From Pyrrhosoma nymphula (lineage: Eukaryota; Arthropoda; Insecta; Odonata; Coenagrionidae), in NCBI GenBank assembly GCA_963573305.1, contig OY754329.1, forward strand, positions 148,625,266 to 148,689,265: DNA of 64,000 nucleotides, in the 5' to 3' direction. The notes below the pieces were generated by a model that saw only the letters and a list, made by a program, of their open reading frames with translations, was not told the origin of the DNA and made no database searches. Positions 47,285 through 59,275 of this stretch are shown here, in pieces. Each line of letters opens with the position of its first letter. Position 1 is the first letter of the stretch. The translations under genes were made by a program, and so were the position numbers.

Positions 47285-48915
47285 TGAACCTGGCCTTTAA
47301 ATGCTTCCGGCGTGAATAGACATTTATGAAATCAATAATAAATGGATCATCATTATTCACACCTGGTTGCCAATGCCAATGAAATTTCTATTGTTGAAAA
47401 GGAAAAAAAATTGATGAATTTAGAGATAAAAACGCAATTATTGGACAAAAACGAAGCGTATAAGAAATTTGAATGAAAAAATTAAAAACTGCAATCCTCT
47501 ATGCGTTCTATAATAAAAATGTCCATCCAATATCCTGAGTGCAAGTAATTTAAAAACACAAATAAAGAAACACCTGCACAGAATTCAATGATTTTCATAT
47601 GGAAATATACAAGTTAACAATAATGGGGTAAAAACAACCCCAAGAATTTCATTTTACTATAAAAACACGCGCGTATTTAAAAGAAACGTTGCATCAAAAG
47701 TTCAAAGCAATCGGTGAAGAACTTTCAGAGATTTAAGATTTAGAGCAAACGAATATTTACATCTTTTTATATAGATAAAAGGGAGAAAAGAAGAAGAAAA
47801 AAAGAAGTGGAAGGAATGCTGGGGATACCGAGAGGGTGAAAGAAGAACGAAGACAACTATGTAATAGAAACACTTAGAAGAAAATTCCAATTGTAAAGCA
47901 AGAAAAGAAGATCGCTAGACACCCGATGAAGAAATAAGAGGAGAAAACAAAATAAAACTTGTGAATTATAATATACTTTGTAAAATTAAATGTAATGAAA
48001 AACATTGAAACTTGAACTACACTAGAAATAAATTAAACAATTGTTTAAAAATTAAAATGAAGAAAATTTGGGGTTAAGTAATATGTACCCCAAATAGTAT
48101 TGTAATTAAAAACAATAAAGAGGGAGAAAGAGAGAGAGAGCAGGAACTTTCCTCCACCGGGGTGTGAAAATTATTATACAAACGGCGTCGGAAATGTTTG
48201 CCGCCTGATTTCTCAGCGATGCCCGCCGCGATCGGCATCATTAGGAGTTTTCACTGTGCGAATGTTCTGTTCTGCAGGAACTGATTTGCATTCGAATTCC
48301 CGTTTTTTTCCGAGAATTCACTAGGTCGCACCATCACGAGATCCCAGATCCGGATCGTTAATATTGCGAAATCTCACGGCTTCTTGAGCGGCGGCTAATT
48401 ATAGAATAATTCTACTAGCGGGATATCAAACATGAAGGAAGAGTTCCTAGGCGAATCCTCGGATCTGCTCAAAAGAATTCGCATCGCACTTCTGCAGAGT
48501 TCAATTTAATCAACACTTAGAAAACACTGGGTGAAGTGAAGAAGTTTGCAGAAAAAAACTCGCGACCAAGCTTCATTCAAGTAATAATTTTTAATTCCCA
48601 GTCAGACCTCTCTCCTTTTTTTCAACTGACATTACCCCATTGCAATGTTATTTGCGTAAATAATTTATTTGGTTTATATAGCAAACGCTTTAGGAGTGTT
48701 TTAAAATTTCATCCCATGAAAAGTGTATGTATTTCACTAAATATTGGAATTATAACACTAAATAACGCACTTGTGTCAATGCGATATGAATTTCCTCGTT
48801 GGCTAATTCTATAAAACTTATAGTTACAAAACATTTCGTGAGCCAAAGATAAGCAAAACAACGCTGTAAGTAAGTATAATAGCGTATCAGGCTTAAATTT
48901 GTGGAAATACTTTGT
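47285..48915. other. No gene recognised
   Basis: AT-rich, A-rich at 47900-48130, with a short GA-rich run at 48120-48142 (AGAGAGAGAGAG). A GC-richer patch at 48180-48420 shows no coding signal. Confidence 0.45.
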
Positions 48916-49151
48916 CCATTTCAAATAAAACAATATTGGCAAATTACCACACAGTATTTTATAAAAATAGTTAAAATACACCACCGACCAAGGTTTCGGC
49001 ACGTTGACAAGAAAGAGCACGCAAGAGTTTCTGAGAAAGTTGTACCTTGATAATGGCATTAAGTGCCGAAACCTTGGTCGGTGGTGTATTTTGACTGTGT
49101 TTTTATAAAATTCTGTGTGGGAATTCACCAATATTGTTTTATTTGAAATGG
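48916..49151. repeat. 236 bp foldback with a hammerhead-like unit
   Basis: Arms 48916-49001 and 49064-49151 are imperfect reverse complements, with outer ends CCATTTCAAATAAAACAATA and its complement. In the plus direction the right side reads UUGAUAA (49047-49053; C3 to U and G8 to A), one unpaired U, stem II GGCA/UGCC around UUAAG, GAAA (49068-49071), stem III ACC/GGU around UU, and C at the cleavage site (49079). Proximal stem I is ACC/GGU (49044-49046 with 49080-49082). The left arm carries the matching GAAA and stem III on the minus strand. Confidence 0.7.
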
Positions 49152-51769
49152 CTTTAAGTAAGGTTTAAGCCACATCAAGTCACTCATAGGGTCTTCGATT
49201 AAAGCCAATGGGGTATTTTTCACTATGGCTACGCTTAGAGAATGAACCAGATATGGTTTTCCAGGTAGTGTGCAAGTTAATTGCATAAAAAATCTAAACG
49301 ATCCATTCCCTTCTCGGGTATGAAGGTGATATTGCCTTGATGTATATTTTTATATCTTGAAATATAGCTCGAGCAGTCGGAAAATGTATGTAAAATCTAT
49401 ATCATAAACAATTATTATGGTCAATAAAAAGTTAAGAATAAAGACGTTAATGAATGTCCTAGGATAGATCATTTAAATATTTCCTCAACATCTAATTCAT
49501 GAACAAGATCGGGCCATAGAATCAGATGTGTAAATTTCATTTAACTGGATAAATTCTGATTTTACATTTCAAGGAAATCCAATATCGCATGTTCTACATA
49601 GTACCCTTCAAGCCACTTCAAGATTACATGGCGTGGGAGGGCAATTATTTATTTATAATGATCAAGTGGTGGTACACTACTGCGCTTCTGCGAAGAGTAA
49701 ATTAACTCGTTCATGATATCATCGCTAATTAGGTAATATGAGATTTTATATGCCACCTGATCGTGTAACTCATCACACGTAATGTTGTAATAAATCAATA
49801 ATAAAACTCTAAAATAATAACAATGCGTTCGCCAAAGCTTTCAGATCTCATTAACTTTCACGATTAATTGTGAGAATATTCAATAAAAGCCAAAAAGTTA
49901 AAATAGATCCATCGGAAATTTCACAGTAATGGTGCAGATGTTTAACTTCCGAAATTGTCCTAGAAGGTAGCACATTATGCATAAACTTTTATGGGCTTAA
50001 CTTACTGATAATACATAATCAAGATAGATCACAGTTTGAATTCGACGTTTTCCAAGCCGTTGTCTTCCTAAGGAGAAGTCGTCCCATGATTATCCATCAC
50101 TTTTCTAGCATCGTTCTGCCTGCCCTGAGCGGCACTGATGACATTTCTAGCCACCGCTTGCATATGCATCTTGCACCAAGGTTTATAAGTGATTATGCAG
50201 TGCATTGGCAATGGAAAATTAACAGTTGCACTTTTAAGGGATAAAATAATACTAACGTAATGCAGGTATGTACCTATACATTTTCAGTTTCTATTGGAAA
50301 AAACAAATTTGAGGAGATAAGAGTTGTACACGGTTTTAACTTGAAGTGTCGTCACCGAAAGTTGCTAAGCCTTAAAAAAGAAATAGCCCATTTAAAAAAA
50401 CAGTCAAGTCACACACAGTATAATTAGCCTGCCTGTAGTGTTATGGAGGTAAAATATTCTTTAACTGCGTCACAGACACACAAACGCAGGAAATTTTAGT
50501 ACGCAATTATGCGTAATTGCATGTCATATGACTTGCTAAAGTTCATACTTGGCAAATTCCACATTAATGTATGCGCAATTTATCATTAGTAATCTATTAA
50601 AATGGTTTAAGAAGGGAAGCACTTATGCATTTTACTAATCTTTTAAAATACCATTGCCTTAAAAGTCAAATTTCCCCAGAAATCATTTAATCTACTCTTG
50701 CATTCGTATCGAACTCCATGATCAATGTGTAAGACGGAAGGAAGACGGCATGGGCATTACAGCTTGGCCGAAATAAAGAAACTATGAATGGTGAATGACT
50801 AAATCTTATTGCAGAGATAAAATGGTACTCTTTTTCAGCGGAACTATGAAAAAACAACCTATTTTTATTACTTTCATCTAAATATCTACAATCCGGTATT
50901 GATTTGTTCATTTTTTATGACAAAGTCACTACGTTAGCTCACAAGGATTGCATCGCTAAGTTTTTCGTCTTATTATTGGTATTTGGATATTATATGGTAT
51001 CTGGAAATTGAACCAGTTAAATCAAAAAGAGTTTTTGGGTTGAGTTACGCAAGCACTGTGAAGGGTCCAAGAGAATGCATATTGTAAAACAGTTGCAATT
51101 AAAATTTTCAATCCATAAATGTACTTTTTCTACTTGAATGCACAATGTCCTGTCCATTCCAAGTTTAAACACTAATCTAGCCAGCATCGATTTAAAAAAA
51201 TGTGTATCTTTAAATCTTTTTTTGACATGTTTCATGTTCGCTCAATGTTTTAAAATGTACTTGATGTTTTTCATATTTAGTTTCAATCCGGCCTGTAATG
51301 ATTTTCAATGTAATACTTCAATCAATGAATGTCACGCCTATCTAACTAAAGTTTACTTATTAATGATAAGCTCCCCACTTGAATACAGATAATCGGCATT
51401 TTCAAATATTTCTGAGGATAGATAGATAAATGAGTTTATTATGTGGGGGAGACTCAATAGTTACCTCTTCTTCTTAACTCTTTTCCACAGTGGAGCAATT
51501 GATACAACGCATATAGACCATATAACACAAAAATCTTCAGGCAAAAGACAAGGGCATAAACATTTTTTCAGAATGATCAGTTGAGATCAGTAGTTTAAAC
51601 TATGTCGGTGAACATATTTGCTATCACGAAATACATGAATTTGCATAAATAAAAACTTACACGCCGTAAAGCTTCCCATGCTGAGTGGAGTGCTTGAGTA
51701 AAATGTATGGACCGAAGCAGGAAATCCTTTGAGCTGGTACCTAGGGAAAACCTGTACACTTTCGCCCAT
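49152..51769. other. No feature recognised
   Basis: AT-rich with short unrecognised frames only. Confidence 0.45.
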
Positions 51770-52510
51770 TGCGACAGGAATCTTGTTTCGGCTGTCCCAA
51801 CTTTCATCCGCGGCCCTCCCGTGGTCGGACGCATGGGGAATCCTCGGTGACACAGTTTCTTGGAGGCGTGCTCAGAAGTTGAACTTGAGAGAGCCGAGGT
51901 GACCATATGCGTGAAGCCCTTGCGATCGCACGACGGGGGAGTGCGAGGGGAAGGTGAGACGAAAGATTTTCGAACAAGTAGCAGGACGCGGTGGTTACGG
52001 GAGTGGACCAGGAACCTGGTCACTTTCCCCCCGCCCCCCGTCCCAACCCGCCCAAACACCAAACCACCTCTCCGTAACCTAAAACAGGTCCACCTTCTTC
52101 GTCTTCGTACAACCTTCAAGAGTTCTCCTTCTGCCACCCCTTCAGCAACCCGCTAGTCAAGAGTCGTAAGCGCCCGCCCCTCTCTCCGGGCATCCATTCT
52201 CTCCATATGCACACCTCTCAAGGCGGTGCTGCTTCTCAACTGGGTCAAGGGCCGCCTCGCTGCCCCTTCGCCCATCCCCCATCCCCTTTGGATCACCTCC
52301 TACGCCCCCTACCGACTTATCACTCTCGCTCCTTTTATTTCCTGCCGAGCCGTCTCCTCCTCCTTCTTCCTCCTATTCGTCTCACCCTTCTCCGGACCTT
52401 TATGGACGCTCACTTCAGCCTTCCCGAGGATTCAAATCGACCCTCCGTAGACGCGTCTAGAGGTGACAGTAAGTTGGGCAGAGTGGTCAAAGATAAAATC
52501 TGGAACGTGC
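51770..52510. other. GC/CpG-rich island
   Basis: The longest GC-rich block of the window, C-rich on the plus strand, with overlapping low-complexity frames up to 180 codons on both strands. Could be a CpG-island promoter or a cluster of regulatory sites. I cannot support any one exon. Confidence 0.4.
52027..52053 (-). other. G-quadruplex / i-motif candidate
   Basis: Five C-runs (six, six, three, three and three C) separated by one or two bases on the plus strand. The minus strand therefore has five G-runs with very short loops, one of the strongest G4-type patterns possible. It lies inside the GC-rich island. Confidence 0.6.
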
Positions 52511-55018
52511 TCACTTAAGGTGGTTCCGCAGTGAAATGTTATTTTATTAATCTTCTGGCTACTTATAGAAAAACATATCCTCTGCTAGATATAAACAACA
52601 TAATCATACTCTGTCCACTGTTTTTTTTTCGCAAGTTGAACTTGAACTTACATGAGGTTAAATATGAAAATAGGTGAGTTTTGGGAAAGGGAAAATGGTA
52701 TTTATCTATTTAAAGTCAACGGAAGAAAAGATTAATTTTCTATCAAACATAAATAAAGTTTTGGTGAAAAACTCGTGGTGAGAAGAAAATTGGCTAAGAG
52801 AAATGAATGACAATAAAATTAAGAAAAATTATTATCATCTTTTTTGAGTAATTATCAAATTATTGAAATCATTGACATGAAGATGGGTTATTCCAATGGA
52901 CAATGCAATCGATTCCTATGGCTGAAACATTGCTATTTCTGAAGTGTTCACCGATAATGTATTCGCCAAATTATCTGCGTATTTTGCACCTTAGTTTTGT
53001 TCTATATCAGCAAAGGCATATCATCAGTAAAAGCAGTATTTCTACAATAGGAACGAAAAGGTGAAATTCACTATTTGTCTTGACTCACAACCTCAGTGGA
53101 AATTCCATAAGGTAGTTTGAGCAAGATATCAGTACATATATCATTCAATGAATTTGGCCGCACCATAGAGAAAAAGATCACATCTTTCAAATAATACCAA
53201 GCTATCAGCCAATTATTCCGCTTCTTTTCGAGATATTTGCCAAAAAAATCCGTTTTCCACGGGATGTGTAACCACTTTCCCAGCAGAGAGAAATTATTTA
53301 AAAAATGAGTGGTTTCTGACTAAAATATCGCAATTGAAATGTATCAGCGTGCAGTATGTATGTGCTCTCCATTATCATTAAAATAAGTTTATCATACGCT
53401 GTAATACTTTTCATAATAGTGAAAATTATAGGGTGTGAAGGCATTTTTCAGCGTAAAGTGAGAAACAAATAAGTCAAGCTAAGGACTCAAATACTTACAT
53501 TTAGTTAATTACTGAGAATTTCAGCAATAAAAAAGATTTTCCGTAGTAAATATTATCATATTTACTCCAATCTTCTTATAACTGCTTAATTTTATAAATC
53601 AAATTTAGACTTATCTATTATGACAAAATAAAAATCACGCTCATATTACCTTTACTCTTTCAGGACTGATTTTTATGTTTGCATGTTTGAAATAATGTAA
53701 GTATACTTTCTGTGAGTTATCTTTCCTTCAATGTGTATCTAACATTTCCCAAAGACACACTTGCTCGGACAATTTTGTTCCGTTAGTATTGAAAGCCGGA
53801 TGTATCTATTATTTTCGAACTGAGAATACGGAAGAGTAATAGAAATTGCATCTATTATAGAATTGTCCATTAGGGTACGGCGTAAATTCACACCTACTTT
53901 GAATTCAGAGGAACAAGTCGGGGTTGTGCCATTCTAAGCGATGGGTCACCGCGATATCCTACTAGAAGAAGGTGTAATAGAAGCGGTAGTCATGAAACAG
54001 AATTCCTAATTGGTGAGGTTCAGCTGCGTTTTTTCTGTCGTTCACTGTTCTTTGAACTCCTTTGCACTCCTATTTCTTTGAATGTCATAGAGTAAATTCT
54101 ACTCTTTGCTTTTAAAAAAATACCTCTTCATTTATTACTTGATGACTTATTTCTCCGCTTTCATTTCCTATTCCAATATGTCTGCGCATCAACAAGCTTG
54201 AATTTGCTCATAGTTCCTAAACAGTACTATAGGCACTCAAACAGACTCCCTTCTATAGGTATCCGTCCTTTCTGAAACTTGAGGTAGTCCTGCTGTGATA
54301 AATATTAAAAGAAAGTGTGCAGAAACAGGATAGGAAATACATTTATAAATCTCTGATGTTTAAAGTTTGTAAGTTGCCATTCATCAGTTGCTTAAATGCA
54401 ATATAAAGTAAAATTATGCGATACGCGAGGGAAAAAATGAAAATCCGTAACTTATTGGTATATATTAACCCTTCTTACAACTCACAAGTGTATCTTATGT
54501 CAAAGCCTGAAATACATGCAAGAAAAGGGCTAAAGCATCAATTATTCTTACAATTCTCTGGGTCATAGAGTTTTTTTGCCAGACATTAAGACATAGAGAC
54601 ATTAAATTGCCAGTAAAATGCATGTCATGTATATCGGAGTCACTAATACAAACTTAACACTAAAACAAAACAAAATTAACCCTAAAATAGATTTTTCATC
54701 TTTCTACAAGAAAACATGTAAATTCTGTGAAATAAGCCCTAAGTTATAGAAAAAAGAGATAGTCAAAATAATTTAAACAAAATAAGCCGTTTTTATTACA
54801 AAAATTGCTAATCGACATGAAAGTGTCTCACACTATAGATGACGAATTATTATTTCAACGATATCTTCATTGGTCACGATGTCTCATCAAGAAACAAATT
54901 TTAAAGAATCATTGAAAAACATAATTTAGATTCCCTATCCAGGTCGATGACAATGCATTTCAGTACCAGAAAAAACATTGCGACTAAGAATCAATAGTGT
55001 AAATTGGGGTGGCATTGG
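52511..55018. other. No feature recognised
   Basis: AT-rich. At 53107-53122 the phrase AAGGTAGTTTGAGCAAG resembles the terminal repeat of the element at 3871, but no partner end or internal similarity was found. Confidence 0.45.
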
Positions 55019-55048
55019 GCAACACCACCTATATATAGGTGGTGTTGC
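55019..55048. repeat. Perfect 30 bp palindrome
   Basis: GCAACACCACCT, ATATAT, AGGTGGTGTTGC form an uninterrupted 30 bp palindrome. It is flanked on both sides by GCATTGGGC-type phrases (CATTGGG just upstream and just downstream), suggesting a local inverted and direct duplication. Confidence 0.85.
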
Positions 55049-56399
55049 ATTGGGCCGTAATGAAACAAAATACGGATTCATTCAATTCACCAGTAAAAAA
55101 AATACGAGAAACTCCCATTATGCTAACACTATTCTTTACTGTATTTTGCATTTAGACGCAAAGTAGCATTTTTCCTTTAACTCGCCATAATTTTATCATG
55201 GCCGAAAAGATTGTATCGAGGAAGGCTTGTAGTAGTAGACATTTACAGTTGTTCAATGAGAAAAATATTTACCAAAGTGCTTTTTTCGGTCAAGGAATAT
55301 GAGATGCAATCGCTATCAATGATGCACAAAAAATCGAGTTAATTGAAACTTATACTGCATCATTCTGTGCTTAAAATTGTATTCATTGATCCCATCGGCC
55401 AGTAGTAACATTTACAGCTCGCCGCCAATATTTTCCTTCTCACCCGAGTACCGGAGATCACTACCTAAACTCAATGGACCGGGGTGCAACTTTGTGAACG
55501 GGCAGCATTTGTACTTTGAAATATAAAAACGTTCTACCATCCACAAAGATTTTAATAAAAAAAATTAAGGTGCAACTGGTTTTACGATTGCTTTGGAAAA
55601 TGCCTGATTTATTTTATGATGTTATTAATTTCCATTTTGAAATTTTAGTTTGAAAAATAATAAATTTAACGCTGTCTCCTTCCAAATTGATGCTTATATT
55701 TCCTCTTGGTTTCCTTGTCATGATTTGAAAAATCATTACTGTTGAAGATGCGACCGTCTAAGATTTAAATTGCTTCGTAAATTCAATACTTAAAAGTGAA
55801 TTATTCTCTGGGTATATAAAACTCAATTTTTTCCTGTTTAATAAATACCTACCTACATAATGAAGGACTAGCTATTTACATCGTAGATTATTTTCCCTCA
55901 TTTTCCTTTTCTCTTTTAATAATCCTTGTCCAACCAAATTCTCTATTTATTTACGAAGCACGGCAATTCCATTTCCTCTGAAAATGAGAGGGAAGAACCG
56001 AGATGCTATCCGTTATATCGCACTCGTCGCAAAAAGTTTAAGTCCAAGTTAGTAACTTCGAGCCATCGGCAGGGATGATACCTGAACTGGATTGGCATTA
56101 AAGCCCTTTTAAGTGTCTTGACGTGATTTATTCATCAAACACAAAATGCTTGCGGAAGTTGAGCGAATAAGTTCCATTTACGCAGTTCATTAAGGAAGAC
56201 AAATAGTTACTCGTGATATGCCACTCTTATGAATAGCGCAGGGCGTGCATGACCTTTTACGTAACTTAGGGAGACGATTCATTGAGGTAGAGTAGTTGAG
56301 AACAACCATGAAATCCATTTCAAGTGAAGGCTTTTCTAGCCATCAAGGATTTAGATTCTATGCACTACTATCAGCAGTCCCTTCGTCCCCGGAATAACC
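55049..56399. other. No feature recognised
   Basis: AT-rich, no gene or repeat. Confidence 0.45.
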
Positions 56400-57170
56400 C
56401 AACCTTTTCATGGCGCTAATCTCCAGGAAGAAATCCTTTTAGGATTCATTCGCTCCGCTAATAGACCTCATCATATTGCCCTTATCTGTTCGGCGGCGCA
56501 CCGTTGCGAAGTCCGATTCAACGCGGAGGATTAAAGCTACCGTTTCTCGCGAGGATTATTAGCTTTTGCGAGACGTCATTTCCGACCATATTTCACCGTC
56601 CTCGTCGCTCTCAGTAGATAGTTCGTGAGCGATGGGCTTAAAACCTCCCCGGTCGTTTCGAACGGGATGCGATCTCTCACCAGAGCTGAAGAAAGCGACC
56701 GACGAAGGGAGCTTTTGAAAACTCCCGCTCGTTAAAGTCACCGAGATAGGACGCACCGAACACGACCGCCATTAATACATCGAGACTGGCCTTCCGCGTA
56801 CACCCACGACGAACATCTCTCCCAATTTTTTTTTACCTCTCGCCGTCTTCATTTCCACCCAGACATCATTTCCCTTCGAATTCTCGCCCGGGGGGAGTGG
56901 CGGCATCAAGACTCTCACTTCCTTCTTTCGTTGCCCTTCGAGGCGAAGGGGATTTTAAACTCCGTAGGCTCCCAGACAAAGCGATTGTTCAAATGTTGGC
57001 CTTACCCTCTTTTCCGATTCGCCCCTTGGTTTTCGCTAGTCGCCGTGACTTACAGCTGTGCCACGAACTCCCTTTCGAAAGAATGCCGAGGCTTCGAATC
57101 CTCCCACCCCCTCTCATCCCACTTCCGAGGCCCAAAAAATAAATCTTTGGCGGTCCCAATAACCAACCCA
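56400..57170. other. GC/CpG-rich island
   Basis: GC-rich with numerous CpGs, many TCG/CGA phrases and unrecognised overlapping frames. Possible regulatory island. A 10 bp inverted pair TCCACTTAAT/ATTAAGTGGA follows at 57194-57244. Confidence 0.35.
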
Positions 57171-58759
57171 TCTTAGCGGTCACGAACCTGCTTATCCACT
57201 TAATATTTTTACAAAAATCCACCTCATATATGGAGATTAAGTGGACACTTAAGGAATTACTGGCGGGTTGACTCAATAAAGAGATTTCAGATAAATGTCT
57301 TACCCACCTAAAATAAGTGTCTCGTAATTTACCACTTCACTCAGATTCTTCACGGAGCCTTAAATTTTGTATCTACTTTTGAGAATTGCATTGTTTGTGG
57401 TACAAAAATTAATTCCATTGAGTAAACCATGTAGTGACAAAACAATGAATACCAGTAATACCTGATTACATAGGCCATGGCACCATATGAAAGAAGTTTT
57501 TGCCATAATTTCCATTACGCAAAGTTAAATTTATGAATTCATCTTAAAATACTTGCATTTTGATGAAATTTATGCATTTATCTTTCGTTTCTTTTCATTT
57601 TTCCTAACCAGGTTGATGTTTAACCCAACCCAATAAATGTCATGTTAGTGGAAGTCGTAAAAAATAATTTGACTGAGATGCATAACTTCTCCCATGCTAC
57701 GAATAATAATGCAGTGTACCTAGTCCACATACCTAGCCACGTTAAATTCTTTTTAATGGTGGATTTAAAAGTGCAATCAAAGGTTAATTACTATGGACTA
57801 TAGTATTTAAAAGAATTAAAAATTTATACTGGTCCCATTTAATCATCTAGCGTCATAAATTGCTAAAATAAATCTCAATTTTTCTGTGAACTGTCAAATC
57901 CCATCGGTAATCACCGTTATATAATATTAAGAATTTGCCTCCCTCGCACGTACCCCTCAAGGCGTGACACTCATTCATGAAATCTACCATTCCTAATATT
58001 TCCTGTCTCCTTTATTAATTGCTGTCCCCTTAACTTGTGCACGCGCATTCACAGCACACCGAGAGCCTGTTCCGCCTCCCTTCCCAGCCACCTTTGACCT
58101 CTTGCATCCTTTTCACGCAAAGGCCCCTCCACCTCCCGACGCATACCCACGGATGTTAAAGATGAGGAGACACTGTAGAGACACGTGAGTTAGTTGCTGT
58201 TTCCACCCACTGTGGGGAAATCTAAATAGGCCATCGCAGATTGCCATTCTGGCGTTACTAAATGATAGATTATGTACTTCCCTTCACAATATTCGTTCCT
58301 AAAGGAAACGTTTTGTTGTGGTTATAAAAAACAACAACCCGAAGATGGTATGAAAATGAATCAAAAGTCATAGATTGCTAGATTTACAAATGTGAAAGCG
58401 AAAAGGAAATTTAATTTACACAATGAAACTTTTTCTTAGGTTGACGATTGAATTACGACATCCTTCGCGACGTTGAAGATCTTTCATACTATAACAAGTC
58501 AAATTTTTCTGACGAAATGTGGAAACTGAGACGATTTTCCTCAAATGCAAATAGTGTAACATAAAGCAAACGCAAAAAGATTAAGCGTACAACTTTATAA
58601 CAAATGAACGCCTAGAGTGATATTAAGCGGACGGAACATGGGAAAGTCCTATCAACGATCGATTATAACAATGCACAGGACCACGGATAATCGTTATCCT
58701 ATGTCAACATCACGTCAACCAACCAACAATCAAACGGCCCCTAGTTACTCATTTATTTT
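57171..58759. other. No gene recognised
   Basis: Mostly AT-rich; GC-richer at 58020-58160. No coding remnants. Confidence 0.45.
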
Positions 58760-59170
58760 AAAGTTGTGACGTCTAGTGACAAGTTATAAAAATCTCCAAT
58801 GGCCGTAATAAATTGGCACCACTCGTCAAAATGACACCGTAATTGCTACGTTGATTTGCGGAAAAAAGGGGCAAATCCACGCCAGTCAAAACCACAACCT
58901 CTCGACCAGAAAACCCCTGTGGTGGTTTACGGGAATGTTACTTCCTCGCCTGTGACAACCACAGACACACACACTCAACCCAAATAGGGATCCTTCGCTA
59001 GGGCTAATGGGACCCCGCTAAGGATGCCTGGGTTATGAACACAAACACACTCACAAGCACTCAATAAATCACTTACTCACACACTCAGACGGGCCCAACT
59101 TCTGGGAGAATCTAGCTCAAAAGAGCGTAGTCAAAAAACGGCACAAAAACAAGAAAAGACGAGGGTGTGC

Positions 59171-59216
59171 GTCGGATACGCGTATTTCGGCCACAAGATG
59201 GCCCTCTTCGGCGAAC
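59171..59216 (-). ncRNA. Hammerhead-like motif 3' of the Penelope-like ORF
   Basis: On the minus strand: CCGAAGA (consensus CUGANGA with U4 to C), one unpaired G, stem II GGCC/GGCC around AUCUUGU, GAAA, self-complementary stem III AUACGCGUAU, C at the cleavage position, and proximal stem I UCG/CGA. Only U4 departs from the core; a T-to-C change would explain it but should reduce activity. It lies ~60-100 bp beyond the end of the endonuclease ORF, the position described for hammerheads in Penelope-like elements. Confidence 0.6.
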
Positions 59217-59275
59217 TGAAGGGAGTAATCACTTGCAACGCAAGGTTGTAAGTAAATCGGGAGGAGGACAGCTTA

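Noticed and set aside
51595..52156. 180-codon minus-strand and 98-codon plus-strand frames
   Set aside because: Overlap each other in GC-rich DNA; no domain evidence for either.
52511..53125. AAGGTGGTT near 52515 and AAGGTAGTTTGAGC near 53107 as ends of a third TIR element
   Set aside because: Both are in the same orientation, and internal sequence does not match the family.
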